From Schoenoplectus triqueter (Eukaryota; Streptophyta; Magnoliopsida; Poales; Cyperaceae): DNA of 35,030 nucleotides. The position numbers and the translations under genes are program-made. The stretch is taken from the NCBI GenBank assembly GCA_964058805.1, contig CAXKVV010001537.1, positions 1-35,030 of the forward strand, in the 5' to 3' direction. Of this stretch, positions 1 through 11,819 are shown one piece after another. The notes beneath the pieces were generated by a model, which saw nothing but the letters and a program-made list of their open reading frames with translations, searched no databases and was not told the DNA's origin. The number at the start of each line of letters is the position of its first letter. Positions within the stretch are counted from its first letter, which is position 1.

Positions 1-171
1 TAGAAATGAAACCCAATCGAGCATAAGATAGAATCAGTAATTTAATAACCCATTTAAAATAAACAAAACTCGTCTTGAGAAAACTACACAGGAACAACAG
101 AGTTTAAGCAAGTACAACAGATATCCTTGTCTTGTTTCATGTTGAACTGTTTAATTCCCACTCTTTCCGAT

Positions 172-561
172 AAGAGGCGGATTTAGCTTATACTAGGGGT
201 CAACTCTCTTTGAATTTAAAATATAGTATTTTTAGATTAAAATTTTGTTAATCTGATCTCCCGATCAAATTTCTAATCCCTAAGAATTGTTTGATTATTT
301 TTCATTGAGAAAAAATATTTAATATCATGAATAATGAAAGAATTATATAAAAAATTTTAAATATAAAGAAAGAATTATATAAAAAATTTAAAATATAAAG
401 TCTAGGAAATTTTTTTATCGCTATGATTATTTATTATTTTTATCTTTTATTTTTTATTATTTTTAATATATATAAAATATTATTTTAATATTTTTATTTA
501 ATATCCAAAGTTTAAACCTACTGAATCGATTACTGACCGAACAAAAATCAATCCGCCCCTG
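172..561. mobile_element. hAT-like MITE, 390 bp
   Basis: The element is flanked by the 8-bp direct repeat TTTCCGAT (164-171 and 562-569), the target-site length typical of hAT transposons. Its ends are imperfect inverted repeats: AAGAGGCGGATT on the left and, read inward from the right, CAGGGGCGGATT. The interior is very AT-rich, has no coding capacity and contains a tandemly repeated unit of about 33 bp (about 334-400). It lies in the presumed first intron of the gene whose first exon is at 840-1010. Its termini resemble those of the element at 9808-9968. Confidence 0.75.
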
Positions 562-839
562 TTTCCGATAATACATCAAGTTACACTTGTGAAGACACGG
601 AAAGAGAGCGAACTAGATGACCAGATTTGCTTCACAAAATCCTCCAAAATAATCAAATATCTGATGCCTGGACTAATTTTTTCTTTTGAGAGAAAGATGC
701 CTGGACTAATTTTAGTCCTTGGTTTACCAACCATCCTATCTCAATCGATGACATTGGACAAACGAACAAAACTGAGAGAATTAGGCTTATCCAAAAGGCA
801 CAAAGATGCAGAAATAATCAGAAGAAGACGATACGGTAC

Positions 840-1010
840 CTTCATGACTTGCAAAGCGTAAGTGGAGGTAGGGTTCTGTGGAACGCAAAGCACGGGGCCG
901 TTGTGGATACGTGGAACCGGCTTCTTCCCGCCGGGAGCTGATCTCCATGGCACATCGTCGGAAAGAAGAGCGTGCTTAGGGGCGGAGGCGAGTCCGGCGA
1001 CCGGAGACAT
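840..1010 (-). CDS. First coding exon of an unidentified plant gene (partial, runs off left edge)
   Basis: An ATG at 1010 opens 57 codons that end at a good donor, ATGAAG|GTACC, after residue 57 (exon end 840). The segment is far richer in G+C than its surroundings, as expected of a coding exon. The peptide begins MSPVAGLASAPK, has a basic/proline middle (PGGKKPVPRIHNGPV) and ends with PQNPTSTYALQVMK. I have a vague memory of plant proteins with a similar VPRIH..PQNP..YAL.VMK stretch, but cannot name the family. Downstream exons must lie left of position 1, because 1-839 shows only intron-like AT-rich sequence and a MITE. The reading frame extends upstream to a GTG at 1028; the ATG at 1010 is the better start. 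Confidence 0.5.
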
Positions 1011-2474
1011 GGATTTGACAACCACCACTCAACAGATTATTTATGTAGATGAGTATTGGAAGAACGGAGACGACTCCGCTTCAAGCCTTCAAGTCAGAAA
1101 AGCTCTTGTTTATTGTTGTCTTCTTTTTCTTTAAACAAATGATGAAATTATCAGAGGCCTTTATCTGAGTGCCATTTGCGCGGGTGAAATTTGATATTTT
1201 TGGATAAGAGGAAGATATGGACGGACCTGGGTCTGGGAATATTATTGGGATAGATGGTTTTGTTGTACCCTTGTAGTTGAAAATGAGAATTAAATATGGT
1301 AAAAAAAATTCTTTTATGGATATTCCTGCTGTAGTCACTATCATTAATTTGGTGGTTGTACAAACTTGATTGGTGCCTTGGTGGGATGGTTAATGAGCTT
1401 ATTCTTTTTGTGTTATTTTTCTTCGTTTTCTTTTCTTTCGAAAAAAAATATGACTTTCGGGACTGTTGTGTTGGCCGATGCCAGTTCACGCCAACATGGG
1501 TCCATGGCTAAAAACCTTTTGACTTATCCTTGGTTCGGATGTTATCCACTCACTAATAAATTCATATCCTTGGATACAGTTATCCGGATTTCAATTTTGA
1601 ACAGTCCCTAAAATTCTAAATACTGCCCATGAAATTTTGAAGCCCCGTAAATTCTAAACACTGTCCATTATATTACTCACTGCACTCTCTACAGTATATT
1701 CATCCCACTACGAGCAGGTAACATCCGAATGGAGCCTAAAAGGCTTAATACGAGGAGACCCATATTCCCAACTACCCGAGGCTGCACGAATTTAACTTGC
1801 TGATTCTGGAAACACCAGAAACACTGCCCTGCTCTTATAAAGGATCCCAGCACTGAGAACTCCGAATGGAATCTGCATCACCAGGGCAACAGAATAAAAT
1901 GATGTTCAACTTTTCTGTATTTAATTCTTATTTTGTAGTACATTTGGGAGCTGCTTTTTTTGGATGGTCATTCTAGGGCTTATGAGGGAAAGTGTGTTCA
2001 ATCTTTCTTTCTTGCTCACAACACGATTCTTTTAATTCCCTGTAAAGTCAGTTCTTTAATGCAGCACGAGGCAACAAGCAAGACAGTTTAAGGCATTTAT
2101 CAAATGGCCACCAGCAGATTTGAAGCCTCCCCCCTCAGGATAAGGTTTCCTTGTCAACTATCAGGTTTCAAAAGATGGGAAATTAGAAAGAAATGGGGTT
2201 AAGCATAGAATAACTTCTATGCTCGTAATATTACAGGAAGGGACTAAAAATAAACCAGGAAAATAAAACGAAACTAAAATTTTCACATCTTTACAACCTC
2301 TCTGAATATGATACCCACCTCTCCCCAAAACTGTCTCCATTTATCTAAAACAGAGGAAAAGAAAAGAACAAATTCAATATATATCACTAAGATAAAAGTG
2401 TACCAACCAACATTTGAATGCTAAAAAATGTGCCAGAGCAGCCCCAGTGTGTTGTTGTATTCTTTAGCTAGTAT
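1011..2474. other. Intergenic region: upstream of the edge gene and downstream of COG1
   Basis: No convincing coding sequence. The right part presumably holds the COG1 3' UTR and the left part the promoter and leader of the gene at 840-1010. A short near-duplicate with the core TAAATTCTAAACACTGTCCA occurs around 1611-1631 and 1649-1669. Short open frames on both strands between 1081 and 1611 have no recognisable protein character. Confidence 0.5.
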
Positions 2475-5400
2475 CTACGAGTCAAAACGAGCCCCAGATG
2501 TCAGAGAAGAGAGGAGGCCAGCAGCGGAACCAGGGATAATATCACCAAAGGATGACAGTGATCTGTCCTTGAGCCTGGTGACCTGTCCATCAGAAAGCAT
2601 TGAACCCAATCTTGATGTGCCCTCCCCAAATTTGCTCCCAACCTGTGGTTAGTTCAACAAAAACAGCAACAGGCTGATCAATTCATTTTCCAACCCTTGC
2701 AATGCTTACCTTTTATTTTCCAAGGATCAGTTTATGCTCAATTAAGATAAACTCTTATCTATTAGATCAATTGAAACTAGATTGCAGATTGAGGGTTAAC
2801 TCAGGCTTATCAGCTCATTGGATGATTGGAAAAACCAATACACTAATGCCAAGAATATTCCAGGGAGGTCTCATACTAGGAAGCACTGGCCAACATCCAA
2901 TGATTAAAAAAAAAAATTACTACACTAGTATAATACAAAAACTTCATGAGAGGCGAACACAGTAATTGAGGATTGATTTTTCTATTTCGGAACAAAATTA
3001 CCACGAGCTTGCCCAACAACAGGACACTGCCATGTGCACGAGAACACTGTACAAAATGTTCACAAAGTTTTAGCTCTTATCAAAGAAAACATGATATGGT
3101 TCACAGTTTCCTGCATATTTTGTCGAGCCTGAGGCAAATTTGCATAGGATAATTGTCAGTGATTTTTAGGAAGTGTACCTGGGTCATGAAAGACTTGAGT
3201 AAGGGGGTTGCAACACCAAAAGTCGCATCATCATAAAACTCTGAATTTTGAGATACCTCGCCATTAGAAAATGACTTGTATGGGCTTCTAGAAGTTGTGT
3301 CATCGGATGTACTTTGTAGAGGCGACTTGTGCACAACTCTCGATGATAAAGCAGGAGCACTGAAATTAAATTTAGGAAATAAGTTAATGATAATACATTA
3401 TATTTCATCAACATTGAGCAATAATATCATTTAGAGATTTTAAATGAGTACCTGATGGGAAGGTACTTGAATCTTGGAATTTGTGAACATCTCATTATAT
3501 TCAAATCTGCATTTGATTTTGTTGGGGACCGCTGAACCACATCAGTGTACATTCGATTTAGTTGAACCAAGAAACCAAATAAAACTACATAAGACATGTA
3601 TGATTGCTTCTCATTCTCCCACAGGTACGGCTCATACCTGTTTCATAAAAACACAGTTATACAAATAACATTAAATAACATCCAAGTAATTATTCTTAGA
3701 TTTTGTACAGCTTACATAGCCCAATCTATTGGATCGAGTCTGGCTGAAAACTTGTTGATCAACTTTAAAACAGGGACAGCAGTGGGGGAATCTGAATGGA
3801 AAACTGATTGTCGTCTCCTGAATGGAGCCTTCATGACTGTAGCTTGAGATAGTTTATCTTGTTTTGGAGATGTGTCTGAATCAGTAGATAAAGGATTTTT
3901 CCCACCTGAGAGGATGTCGCCAATGAATCGTAAGTCAAGCAAAATTTGTAACAGCCCCTTCTCCGAAACCCTAGATTTGCTTGATTCTGTTGACTCGAAG
4001 TTCTCATAAATTTTGACAACCTGTTGCAGAATGGAGAAGTTGTACAATGAAAAAAAAAATAGATAAAACAATGATGTGTATGAAGGGATAACATAATATG
4101 AGATTAGGATAAAAACCTTGTCAAGCAGCTCCCAGGAAATTTTTTGCAATATGACTCTGTCAAGGATGTGCCCTCCTATTCTATGAATCTCTAAGCATGC
4201 TAAGTAAAGAAATGAAATTACATAAAGGGAAGGCATCAAAGGAAGAGCTAATTGTAACTCCAGTGGACCATCAGTTGACTCTTGTTTTATCATAGTTACC
4301 TCCCAGCCCTAAAAAAAATGCCAAAAGAGAGACATAATATAATAAGAAGGGAGTTAGCACTAGCAAGATATATAGAAACTGAACTTGCACATACTTGGTA
4401 TGTGCTAAAATCCAAAAAAGCTACAGAAACACCAGTCAGGAATTGAGTCAAAGAAGTTATATACAGTTGCTATTCCACAGTCGGACATGCTATTAATCAA
4501 TAATTTCATTGTGGGCGCGGGTGCAGCAGGTAATGAGGCGTAGTATCTATCACTGCTGCATCCTATCAGTCAGGTCTCCTAATAAGGACAATAATGACAA
4601 TGCCCCATTTACTATTGGAGTTAATGAACAACAGGTACTTGACAGATTAAATGTTTTGTTAGCAATTTGGTAATTAAAGTAAGGTGCAAATCTGTGTTTC
4701 AAAATATATACATTTTGTCCAAATAATTAATACCCTTAAGGGAGTTGAAGCCGACAAAGCATCATCCCTCTGAACATCTCGTAAGAGCATATCCGCTAGC
4801 TCCCTAGAAACCCAATTAATCCACACACCATGTGCCTTAATACAAAGCATCTGCAAGGTCCTATTGAGCTCATCAAGTTTTGGGTTGGATTTAAAATCTG
4901 AACCACAGAGAGCTGCCACAGCTGCAAGTGTTTGTCTTCTAGGGTATTCCATAAAAGATCTATTTGGGCTTCTGGGGCTGTCAAAAGAGTACTTTCTAGG
5001 TGTAAATGGAGAGCTTTGTGTTGTTAGAGGAGAAGAGATGATAGCACTGTCTCTGACCCACTGCCTTGGTGTCCCAAGTATCAGTGGTATGTTATTAGAG
5101 TGGTACCGTAATGCAAACAGTAGACGGCCTATAAAGAGAGATCTCTCAACAATAACCGATGGTAAGATTGCACCAGTATCTAATAAAGAGAAGATTTTCA
5201 GAAGCTCGTCCTCAAGTTCTTTTAATATTGTTGATATGGTAATATAACACTTCTCTTGAAGAAATGGAACTAATTCCTTCAATCTTGAGCTGGAATTATT
5301 TGATTCAATGAATCTCAATACATCTTCCAATATAGCCTTGCATTTGTTATCTACTTCATCTCTTATTTTGGTAACTTCATGCCCAAAATAAGAACTCAGG

Positions 5401-6887
5401 CAGGTCTTGAAATCACTCTCATCAGAAATTGGTTTCAAATTAGCCAAAATCCCACTTTTCTTTTGTTTCAACTCTGAAAACCAGAACCCACCATCGACAT
5501 GACCCTTTTTCAAATAAGTGCAGAAATCTCCCTTTTGATCATCTTTTGCATCGCCGACAATTTGCTCAAGCACATCCCTCAAATTAACAGATGTCCCAAG
5601 ATTTTCAAATTCTAAATGCACAATATCTTTCATTCTCTTAACAAGTGCCTCCTCCATTCTCTCCTCTAAAATATCCTTCGAAGCCTTCAAAATTAAACCC
5701 CGAATTTGATCCCATGGGGATTCAATTTCAGTACCAAATACACTTTTTAGCCAATTTTCTAGACTCTCCTCTAATCCTTCTCTCCCATCTAAAACACCTT
5801 TTACAAGTGTCTCACTTCTACCCAATCCATCTCCATTCACAATTTCATTTATAAGCTTCACCCCTCCCGAAATATCCCCGAAAATTACACCACAACAGTC
5901 TTGCATCCATGAGGCACAAGTACTAGCAACATTTTCAGGTTCAAGCAGTACCATTGTAGTTTCTAACCCCTCCACGTGTTCTGTCCAAAGCCTAACCTCC
6001 TCTTCTGGATTTGGTATGCCACCAAAATATTGCGAACCGGGTGGCGACCCAAGAACTGTTTTGTAAAACAGCGGCATTTCATTTAGAGCGAGAAGAAAGA
6101 GCTGACCGACATGACCTAAGCTAGCCCTAATAACACTTGCAATGTCACAAAGCGCTGTTGAAGAATTAACCTCTGGATCTGACGAAAATTTCGATAGTTT
6201 TTGCAGGATCCAACCTTTTCTTGAATCCAGAAACAAAGACATGATACTTTTAGGGTTTAAATCATCAATTACAGCGACCGCAGCTAATGCATCAGCATAA
6301 GAACAAAGACTCAAACCTTGATCAGATAACCTGTCACGGCTGCGTTTTGAGATCTGACTTTTGAATGTTTCCACAATCTTCCATTGGTACTTCAATAGAG
6401 GGAACTTATTTAGATCAGGCGATTGCAGAAGCAAAGAATGCACTTGCCTGGCACGGAGGTACCTTCCAGAAGCTTCCAGAAGCATCGACGCATCAGGGTC
6501 ATCCAAGCAACCCCAGATATGCTCCGGCGTGTCCACTACATACTTCACGCGAGCGGCAACTGAATAAAAGCGGGATCTATTAGGATTTTTAGGGACAGTT
6601 TGGTGTGATTTGGGCGGACTGGAGAGGGACTGAAGGGAAGAGGAAATGGAGGCAAGAGTAGACGCAATGGATTGCGAAGAAGAATGGATCAAGATAATAG
6701 AATCAGCAGAGTCGATCAAATCTCGGTAGCTTCGGCCGACGAGGAGGCGGAGCTCGTCGGTTTTCTGGTCAATTTCTCGGCGAGTGGCGGTTTCTATGGA
6801 GCGGATCTCGGAGATCTTTTTGGAGTGGAATAGAGATTCAGCGTCAGAAACCGTGGAGGTTCCGGCTGTGGCGGTGGGGAGTTTCAT
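2475..6887 (-). CDS. COG1: Conserved oligomeric Golgi complex subunit 1 (COG1)
   Basis: Six coding exons join into a 1061-residue protein: 6887-4734, 4308-4117, 4020-3716, 3637-3452, 3359-3179 and 2642-2475. All introns are GT..AG and phases agree across every junction. The length fits plant COG1 (about 1060-1070 residues). The N-terminus has the Vps51/COG1 signature: [18 protein letters not shown], then [14 protein letters not shown]. The later exons carry conserved plant COG1 stretches such as [39 protein letters not shown] and the C-terminal [23 protein letters not shown]1 is a lobe A subunit of the eight-subunit tether on the cytosolic face of the Golgi, used in retrograde vesicle docking. 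The frame stays open to a TTG at 6929, but the first ATG is at 6887 and suits the family. The gene appears intact. Confidence 0.95.
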
Positions 6888-7420
6888 CGGAGAAAGTGAA
6901 GGGAGGGAAGATGAGTTCGTTGGAAGCAAGAGCGAGGAGAACTGAGATCAGAGCAGAGGATACCGATTCGATTGCACGTTGATAGTGTTGGTTGAAAGGG
7001 TTATTTACAAGCGTACCATGCAGAATTTTGTAAATTATAAACATACACAATTCACAGTGGCTGTAGCCTGTAGGAGATTCTACGGTACGAGGGAATGTCA
7101 ACACCTGGTAAGGTGAACTACGGAACCGCTACCTCTGAAAGGCGATTATTACGAGCGAATGCAAAAACCTAGTTTATCACCATCATTATTATAGCATACT
7201 GCTTGTCTTCATGACCGAAGGTTACATCCAAATTTGTCTGGTCTGATACAAGCCATCCTAATTTAATTGGTTGGAACGTCGAATTATGAAAACTTTACGC
7301 GACTTTCGTAAAATTATGCCATCGTAAATTATTTGAGAAGATTTAATTACCACAATTTTGATGTCACATCATGCCATTAAAATAAATATCAAATAACTAT
7401 TATTTAAATTCTTAAATAAT
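6888..7420. promoter_or_regulatory. COG1 5' leader/promoter region and adjoining AT-rich DNA
   Basis: This is the upstream side of the leftward COG1 gene. The first 130 bases are moderately GC-rich, as expected of a 5' leader, and then AT-rich DNA follows. I could not fix a TATA box or start site. Positions about 7329-7365 (AATTATTTGAGAAGATTTAA and on) resemble, in direct orientation, the inner end of the right foldback arm at about 9088-9118, so a further fragment of that repeat family lies here. Confidence 0.35.
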
Positions 7421-9390
7421 AAAATTAATTGAAAGAATATTTTTTTAAATATCATCTTATATATGTATACAAAAAATTATATCATTTCGATATTATTTAT
7501 ATAGGTATCAAGCGTTAATAAAATCAACGGACCAAATTTTACAATTTAGACACGTTACTTAATGGTCATTTAAATGAAGTTAAAATTTTATGATTTTTCA
7601 TATACATACAATTGAGATGATATAGAATACATCTAACGGTTTATATTTTTAAATTTATACATAAATAAATAAATAAACAAACACCATAGACACCAAATAA
7701 ATGGTAATTAGATCCTTCTCTTGTTTTATTACACCTGCTTATCTGCATTGTGTAAAGCTGGAGAATGCTATCGGTTAAATTTGAAAACCTGGTATCCTTG
7801 TAGGATGTTTATGACTTCTATGTTCTTGTTTAGTATGAATTATCACTCTTTTAGTCTATGTTGTTCTGTATTCTGGCTTGGCTTGATGTAGAAAATATTG
7901 CCATGAAAAGAATGGTAAAAAGGAAAGAAGAAATTACTACCCATAGTAGTTGCACTCTCTATGAGAGGTATGCTATTACCCTTGTTTAAAAATGTTCCGA
8001 TGAGAAAATGAGATTTCTTAATTATTAATCTAAAATTAAAAACCATCGAAGTGGTCCGTGAGGTTTAAAAATCATGAAGTTTAAAGTTGGATAGTTTAGA
8101 TTTTTATCTGAACAGAACCATGTAATAGGAGTATATTTATACCAATAATTGTAGAAATTAAGTTTATTTATAATTAGTAAAAAATAATAATTTTCTGCCA
8201 TTGTACTGATGGAGATCAGATGGTATAACTAATTGCAATATTGATGCGACACAAAATTTGTAATTTAATAATTACTTAAATCATTTCATTAAAAATAATA
8301 ACGAAAAATTTTAAATTTTAATACTAAAAATGGCAATGTGCCATTGTGAATGACGTCTAAAAACGCGTCACTTTCAGTAACATTTTTTTTATTTGCAAAA
8401 AAAAAAAAATCATATGCGCCGATGAAAGTGGCGCACTCCCACTGACTGCTACAGTAACCACAAAAATCTTCTTTTGCTACTACACACTTTGCAGTGTTAA
8501 AAAAAAGAAGACGTCAGTCCCAGTGGCGTACTCATGGGAAGAATTGCAGCGCAACTCACTGTGAGTGACACATTTCTTCGGCGCAAATGGCAGTGGCGCA
8601 CTGACATTTTTAGTATTTAAATTTAGATTTGTTTTGTTATTATTTTTAATGAAACGATTTAACTAATTATTAGATTATAAAATTTGAAATTTGTATTGAT
8701 GCGACATTTCACACGTACTAACATCCATGAAATTGCAATAATATTTAGCATATTAGATCTAGCAAACCATTTGCAAGTAGAAAAGAGATGTTCTTAAGAA
8801 AGTTATCAAATAATTAAGAACGGAATCAGGCAGGGATAAAATGAGGGATGTCTGCCCCCTTGATTCAAGAAATTTCAAAACATGCCTATGTATTACGTTT
8901 TTTTCTAAATAAATAAATAAATAAATGTGTTCACAATAAAATAGCAGAGAAGCAGAAACTTCCAATGCAGGATTAGTAGACCCAGTTTCAAAGAAATGGA
9001 TTGAGAGAAAGGAAGGATTTGACAATATTCTGATCTGGGTAAATAGAAATATATGTGCGTGCTCTGAAACCTTATATTACTTCATTCTATAAATAATTTG
9101 AGAAGGGATCTAATTACCATTTTTTTGTGTCCATAGTGTCTATTTATTTATTTATATATAAATTTAAAAATGTGAACCGTTAGATGTATTCTATATCATC
9201 TCAATTGTATGTATATGAAAAATCATAAAATTTTAACTTTATTTGAATAACCATTAACGTGTCTAAATTGTAAAATTTGGTCTGTTGATTTTATTAACGC
9301 GTGATGCCTGTATAAATAATATCGAAATGATATAATTTTCTGTATACATATATAAGATGATATTTAAAAAATATTCCTTCAATTAATTTT
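7421..9390. repeat. Large foldback: inverted repeat with about 300-bp arms
   Basis: The arms at 7421-7719 and 9098-9390 are reverse complements with scattered mismatches and small indels. Matching landmarks include AAAATTAATTGAA at 7421 with TTCAATTAATTTT ending at 9390; AATACATCTAACGGTTTATA on the left with GTGAACCGTTAGATGTATTC on the right; and GGTAATTAGATCC at the inner end of the left arm. The loop of about 1.38 kb contains a second inverted repeat. No transposase-like frame is present and no clear target-site duplication was found. It could be a non-autonomous long-TIR transposon or two opposed copies of one repeat. A transcript through it would form a long hairpin. Confidence 0.8.
8241..8707. 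repeat. Inner inverted repeat with GTGGCGCAC-rich core
   Basis: Inside the loop of the larger foldback, about 8243-8355 and 8587-8707 are reverse complements; both arms contain, in opposite orientation, the string TTTCATTAAAAATAATAAC. The central 230 bp is more GC-rich and repeats AGTGGCGCACT at 8428-8438 and 8592-8602, with AGTGGCGTACT at 8522-8532. It also has two GACGTC palindromes and long A and T runs. The string ATTGATGCGACA occurs in direct orientation near both outer ends. It probably represents a separate MITE-like element nested in the first. Confidence 0.7.
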
Positions 9391-9506
9391 GTATACAAAA
9401 GGTTATCAGCTGGAAAATAGTACTTCCGTACCAGAATATATATACGAGCCCTTGCATGCTAGATCGATAAAAAAACGCATCATATATAAACCAACCACAG
9501 TCATGA

Positions 9507-9775
9507 CTAGCATAGACTTGCCATTTTACCAGCCCCCGCTCTTATCACTGTTCCCTTATCCCAACCGCCATTATCATCCCCACTAGGCTTATCTCCATTG
9601 TTCCCCTTATCTTCCTCACCAGCATTTTTCCAAGCACTCCCTTTTTCAGTTGAGTCTTGGTTCCCAGATGAACTTAGTGCAACATTCCAACCATTCCCAT
9701 TTTATTTTCAGTATTACCCAACCCACTGCCACCTTCCTCTCCACTTTTACCATTTTCTTCCTCTCCACCTTCCAA
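9507..9775 (-). pseudogene. Broken GW-rich coding fragment, possibly KTF1/SPT5-like
   Basis: Read on the minus strand, two overlapping frames give low-complexity but clearly protein-like sequence. The first (from about 9775) is acidic and glycine-rich (GGEEENGKSGEEGGSG). After a frame shift near 9705 it continues with GNGWNVALSSSGNQDSTEKG, then SAWKNAGEEDKGNNGD and DDNGGWDKGT, before a stop at 9507-9509. Tryptophans next to Gly, Ala or Asn in a Gly/Ser/Asp-rich context are typical of Argonaute-binding GW/WG domains, as in KTF1 (SPT5-like) or the Pol V largest subunit tail. No neighbouring exon of such a gene was found, so this looks like a transposed or orphaned exon piece. The family assignment is inference. 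Confidence 0.5.
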
Positions 9776-9807
9776 AAATATTAAAATCTTAAATATTTAC
9801 CTCTAAC

Positions 9808-9968
9808 TAGGGGCGGAGCCAGAAATGATCAATAGGAGGTGCCCGGTTTAAATAAATAGAATATTCGGATCAAATGAAATTTTATTTTTTATCATATGAT
9901 CTTTATTTTTCAGTGAACCGAGAGGGGTGCCCGGATGCCGGTTGACGCCCACCTTGGATCTGCCCCTA
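9808..9968. mobile_element. hAT-like MITE, 161 bp
   Basis: An 8-bp target duplication, CCTCTAAC, flanks it at 9800-9807 and 9969-9976. The ends are TAGGGGC...GCCCCTA, with longer imperfect inverted repeats (TAGGGGCGGAGCCA against TAGGGGCAGATCCA). It is non-coding. The termini match those of the 172-561 element in the GGGGCGGA core, so both probably used the same hAT transposase source. It sits immediately beside the GW-rich fragment. Confidence 0.8.
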
Positions 9969-10098
9969 CCTCTAACCACTATTATCCTCACAAAAATCAA
10001 ATTAATAATTAAGAAAAATTATAATTAGACAAAAATATCCTTTTACTTTTTTATTCCCTTAAATTTATATATAGCGTCTCTTTAACTTCCATCTATCG

Positions 10099-10101
<3 letters not shown>

Positions 10102-10142
<41 letters not shown>
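10102..10142. repeat. (AT)n microsatellite
   Basis: About 20 uninterrupted TA dinucleotides. Likely length-polymorphic. Confidence 0.95.
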
Positions 10143-10144
<2 letters not shown>

Positions 10145-11819
10145 CAATTTCACTTGCTCCTCTTCACTTTTCATAGAAAAGAAAAACCTTCTCATCTAAG
10201 ACTTGAGTTCTTACAACGTTCTACCTCCCTCCCCTTTCCTTTCTCTCTTCCTTCTGCCTCTCGCATAGGATTATTTTTTTTCTTTCATTATTGATCAATC
10301 TAATGCTCAAAGTAAAAAATTGCTCTAACCAAGAAATATTATCTAGTAAGAATTGAAGTGAGAAGAAGTACTAAGAAGACAGTTCTAGATGATTCAAAAT
10401 ATTTTCATTTTTATATAAATTTTCTTAGGTAATTTCATTACTTCAATGATGTCAGTTGTAATGAACAAGAAAGTATAAAATTTTCTCTTGCATTGCGACT
10501 AGAAAGCACTGGAAGGGATATTGTATCTCTGGATGGGATTCCGTCGAACCGCCAAGAGATTTTTTTATTCATCTAGTTCTTCTGAAATCTACCGTAGTTA
10601 TGGAAGCATCCGAAGTGGGTGTAAAAAGAGTCAAAGCGAAGAGAATTGAAAATAGCGAAAAAGTGGGAACCATCTTTAAAGCAATGGTATATGAATCCGC
10701 TGAATCAAGAGAGGGTCTGAGAGGGAAATTCAGCAAACTACGATCAGAGCAGGTATGAATAAGATTTTTCATCTGTGCAATCAAGAAATAAAATAAGAGG
10801 CTTTGACCAAGGTGAGCTGAAGGCGAACTATTGGATAGATCATACTAGGTTTAATACCTTTAGCTTGAGAGAAGACAGTAAAAACGTTATTGAGAGCAGA
10901 GCTCATTCTCTGAGTAGCAATTCGCTCTGCGCCTAAGTGGAGCTTGCCTATCTAGAAGCAGTACCAGTTAAAAAATACCCTTTTTTGCACTTTTTTGCAC
11001 TTTTGATATTTTTTGTAACTTTTTATTTAAATTTTTCGAGGGAGTGGTCCCTTTACTAGAAGAGGGGTTTTTCATCTATTTTGCTTGCCTCTGTTATCTA
11101 CGATTAAACTTACTAGAAATAAAGGATGAAAGCGCTTGAACTGCCAATGATGAGAAAAATATAAGAACCATACTATCTAAGAAGGGGCTCCTACCGAAAA
11201 ACTACAATCGCCCCCTCTCCCACATCAAACCTCATAAGTAGTAGGGTCCCGCCAGTTCATTTCCTTGAATGAGTTGTTGTGTAAGCCTAAAGTTCACTTC
11301 TTCGTATACTATTCGGTCGGAGATCGACCAAGCTTTATTTTTCAATTCTGTGAATTTGGAACATCTTTCTTCTAGATTTTAGTTATGTCCAACGAAAACT
11401 AGAAAGAAATATGTTTGTCAGCTTCTATATCAAATTATGTCGCTAGCTCAATGAACATTTAGTAATGCACTAAATATAATATTTCCATATTTGTTAAGTT
11501 GTATTAACTCCCTCCACCTCAAGCTTTAAAAACTGAAACAAAGATCAAAATAATAAGAACAATAACTTAGGACAGAAAAAAATCATGAAGCCAACTGTTA
11601 TTTGCACAACCCTTCGGCTACCTATACGTGCCAGAGCTAACAAACCAACATTTTCACTACAAAGAAAAATATTAAGCCTGTGAAAGCAAGAACGGGTAGA
11701 TTGAAATAAATGATTATTAATATACAATTGCATTAAAATTATATATAAAATTAGTAAGATATAAATAATTATCAATGTATAATTTTATTAAAATTGATAT
11801 TTTTCAGCACAATTGCATA
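10143..11819. other. Non-coding stretch; 10480-11350 possibly of mitochondrial origin
   Basis: From about 10480 to 11350 the base composition becomes more even than in the flanks, and the texture (for example GGTCGGAGATCGACCAAGC near 11314) reminds me of plant mitochondrial intergenic DNA, so this may be a nuclear insertion of organelle sequence. The same stretch holds a 52-codon ATG frame on the plus strand (10600-10758) and a frame on the minus strand ending in a hydrophobic segment (10569-10784); neither is recognisable. CTTTTTTGCA is tandemly duplicated near 10980. The remainder (11350-11819) is AT-rich and featureless. Confidence 0.3.

Noticed and set aside
1081..1611. Several frames of 80-110 codons on both strands
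   Set aside because: No protein-like character; they overlap the promoter side of the gene at 840-1010.
6888..6929. Upstream extension of COG1 to a TTG
   Set aside because: A nuclear plant gene should start at ATG; the ATG at 6887 gives the family-typical N-terminus.
10569..10784. Signal-peptide-like frame on the minus strand
   Set aside because: The hydrophobic stretch is short, an overlapping plus-strand frame is equally open, and the region may be organelle-derived non-coding DNA.
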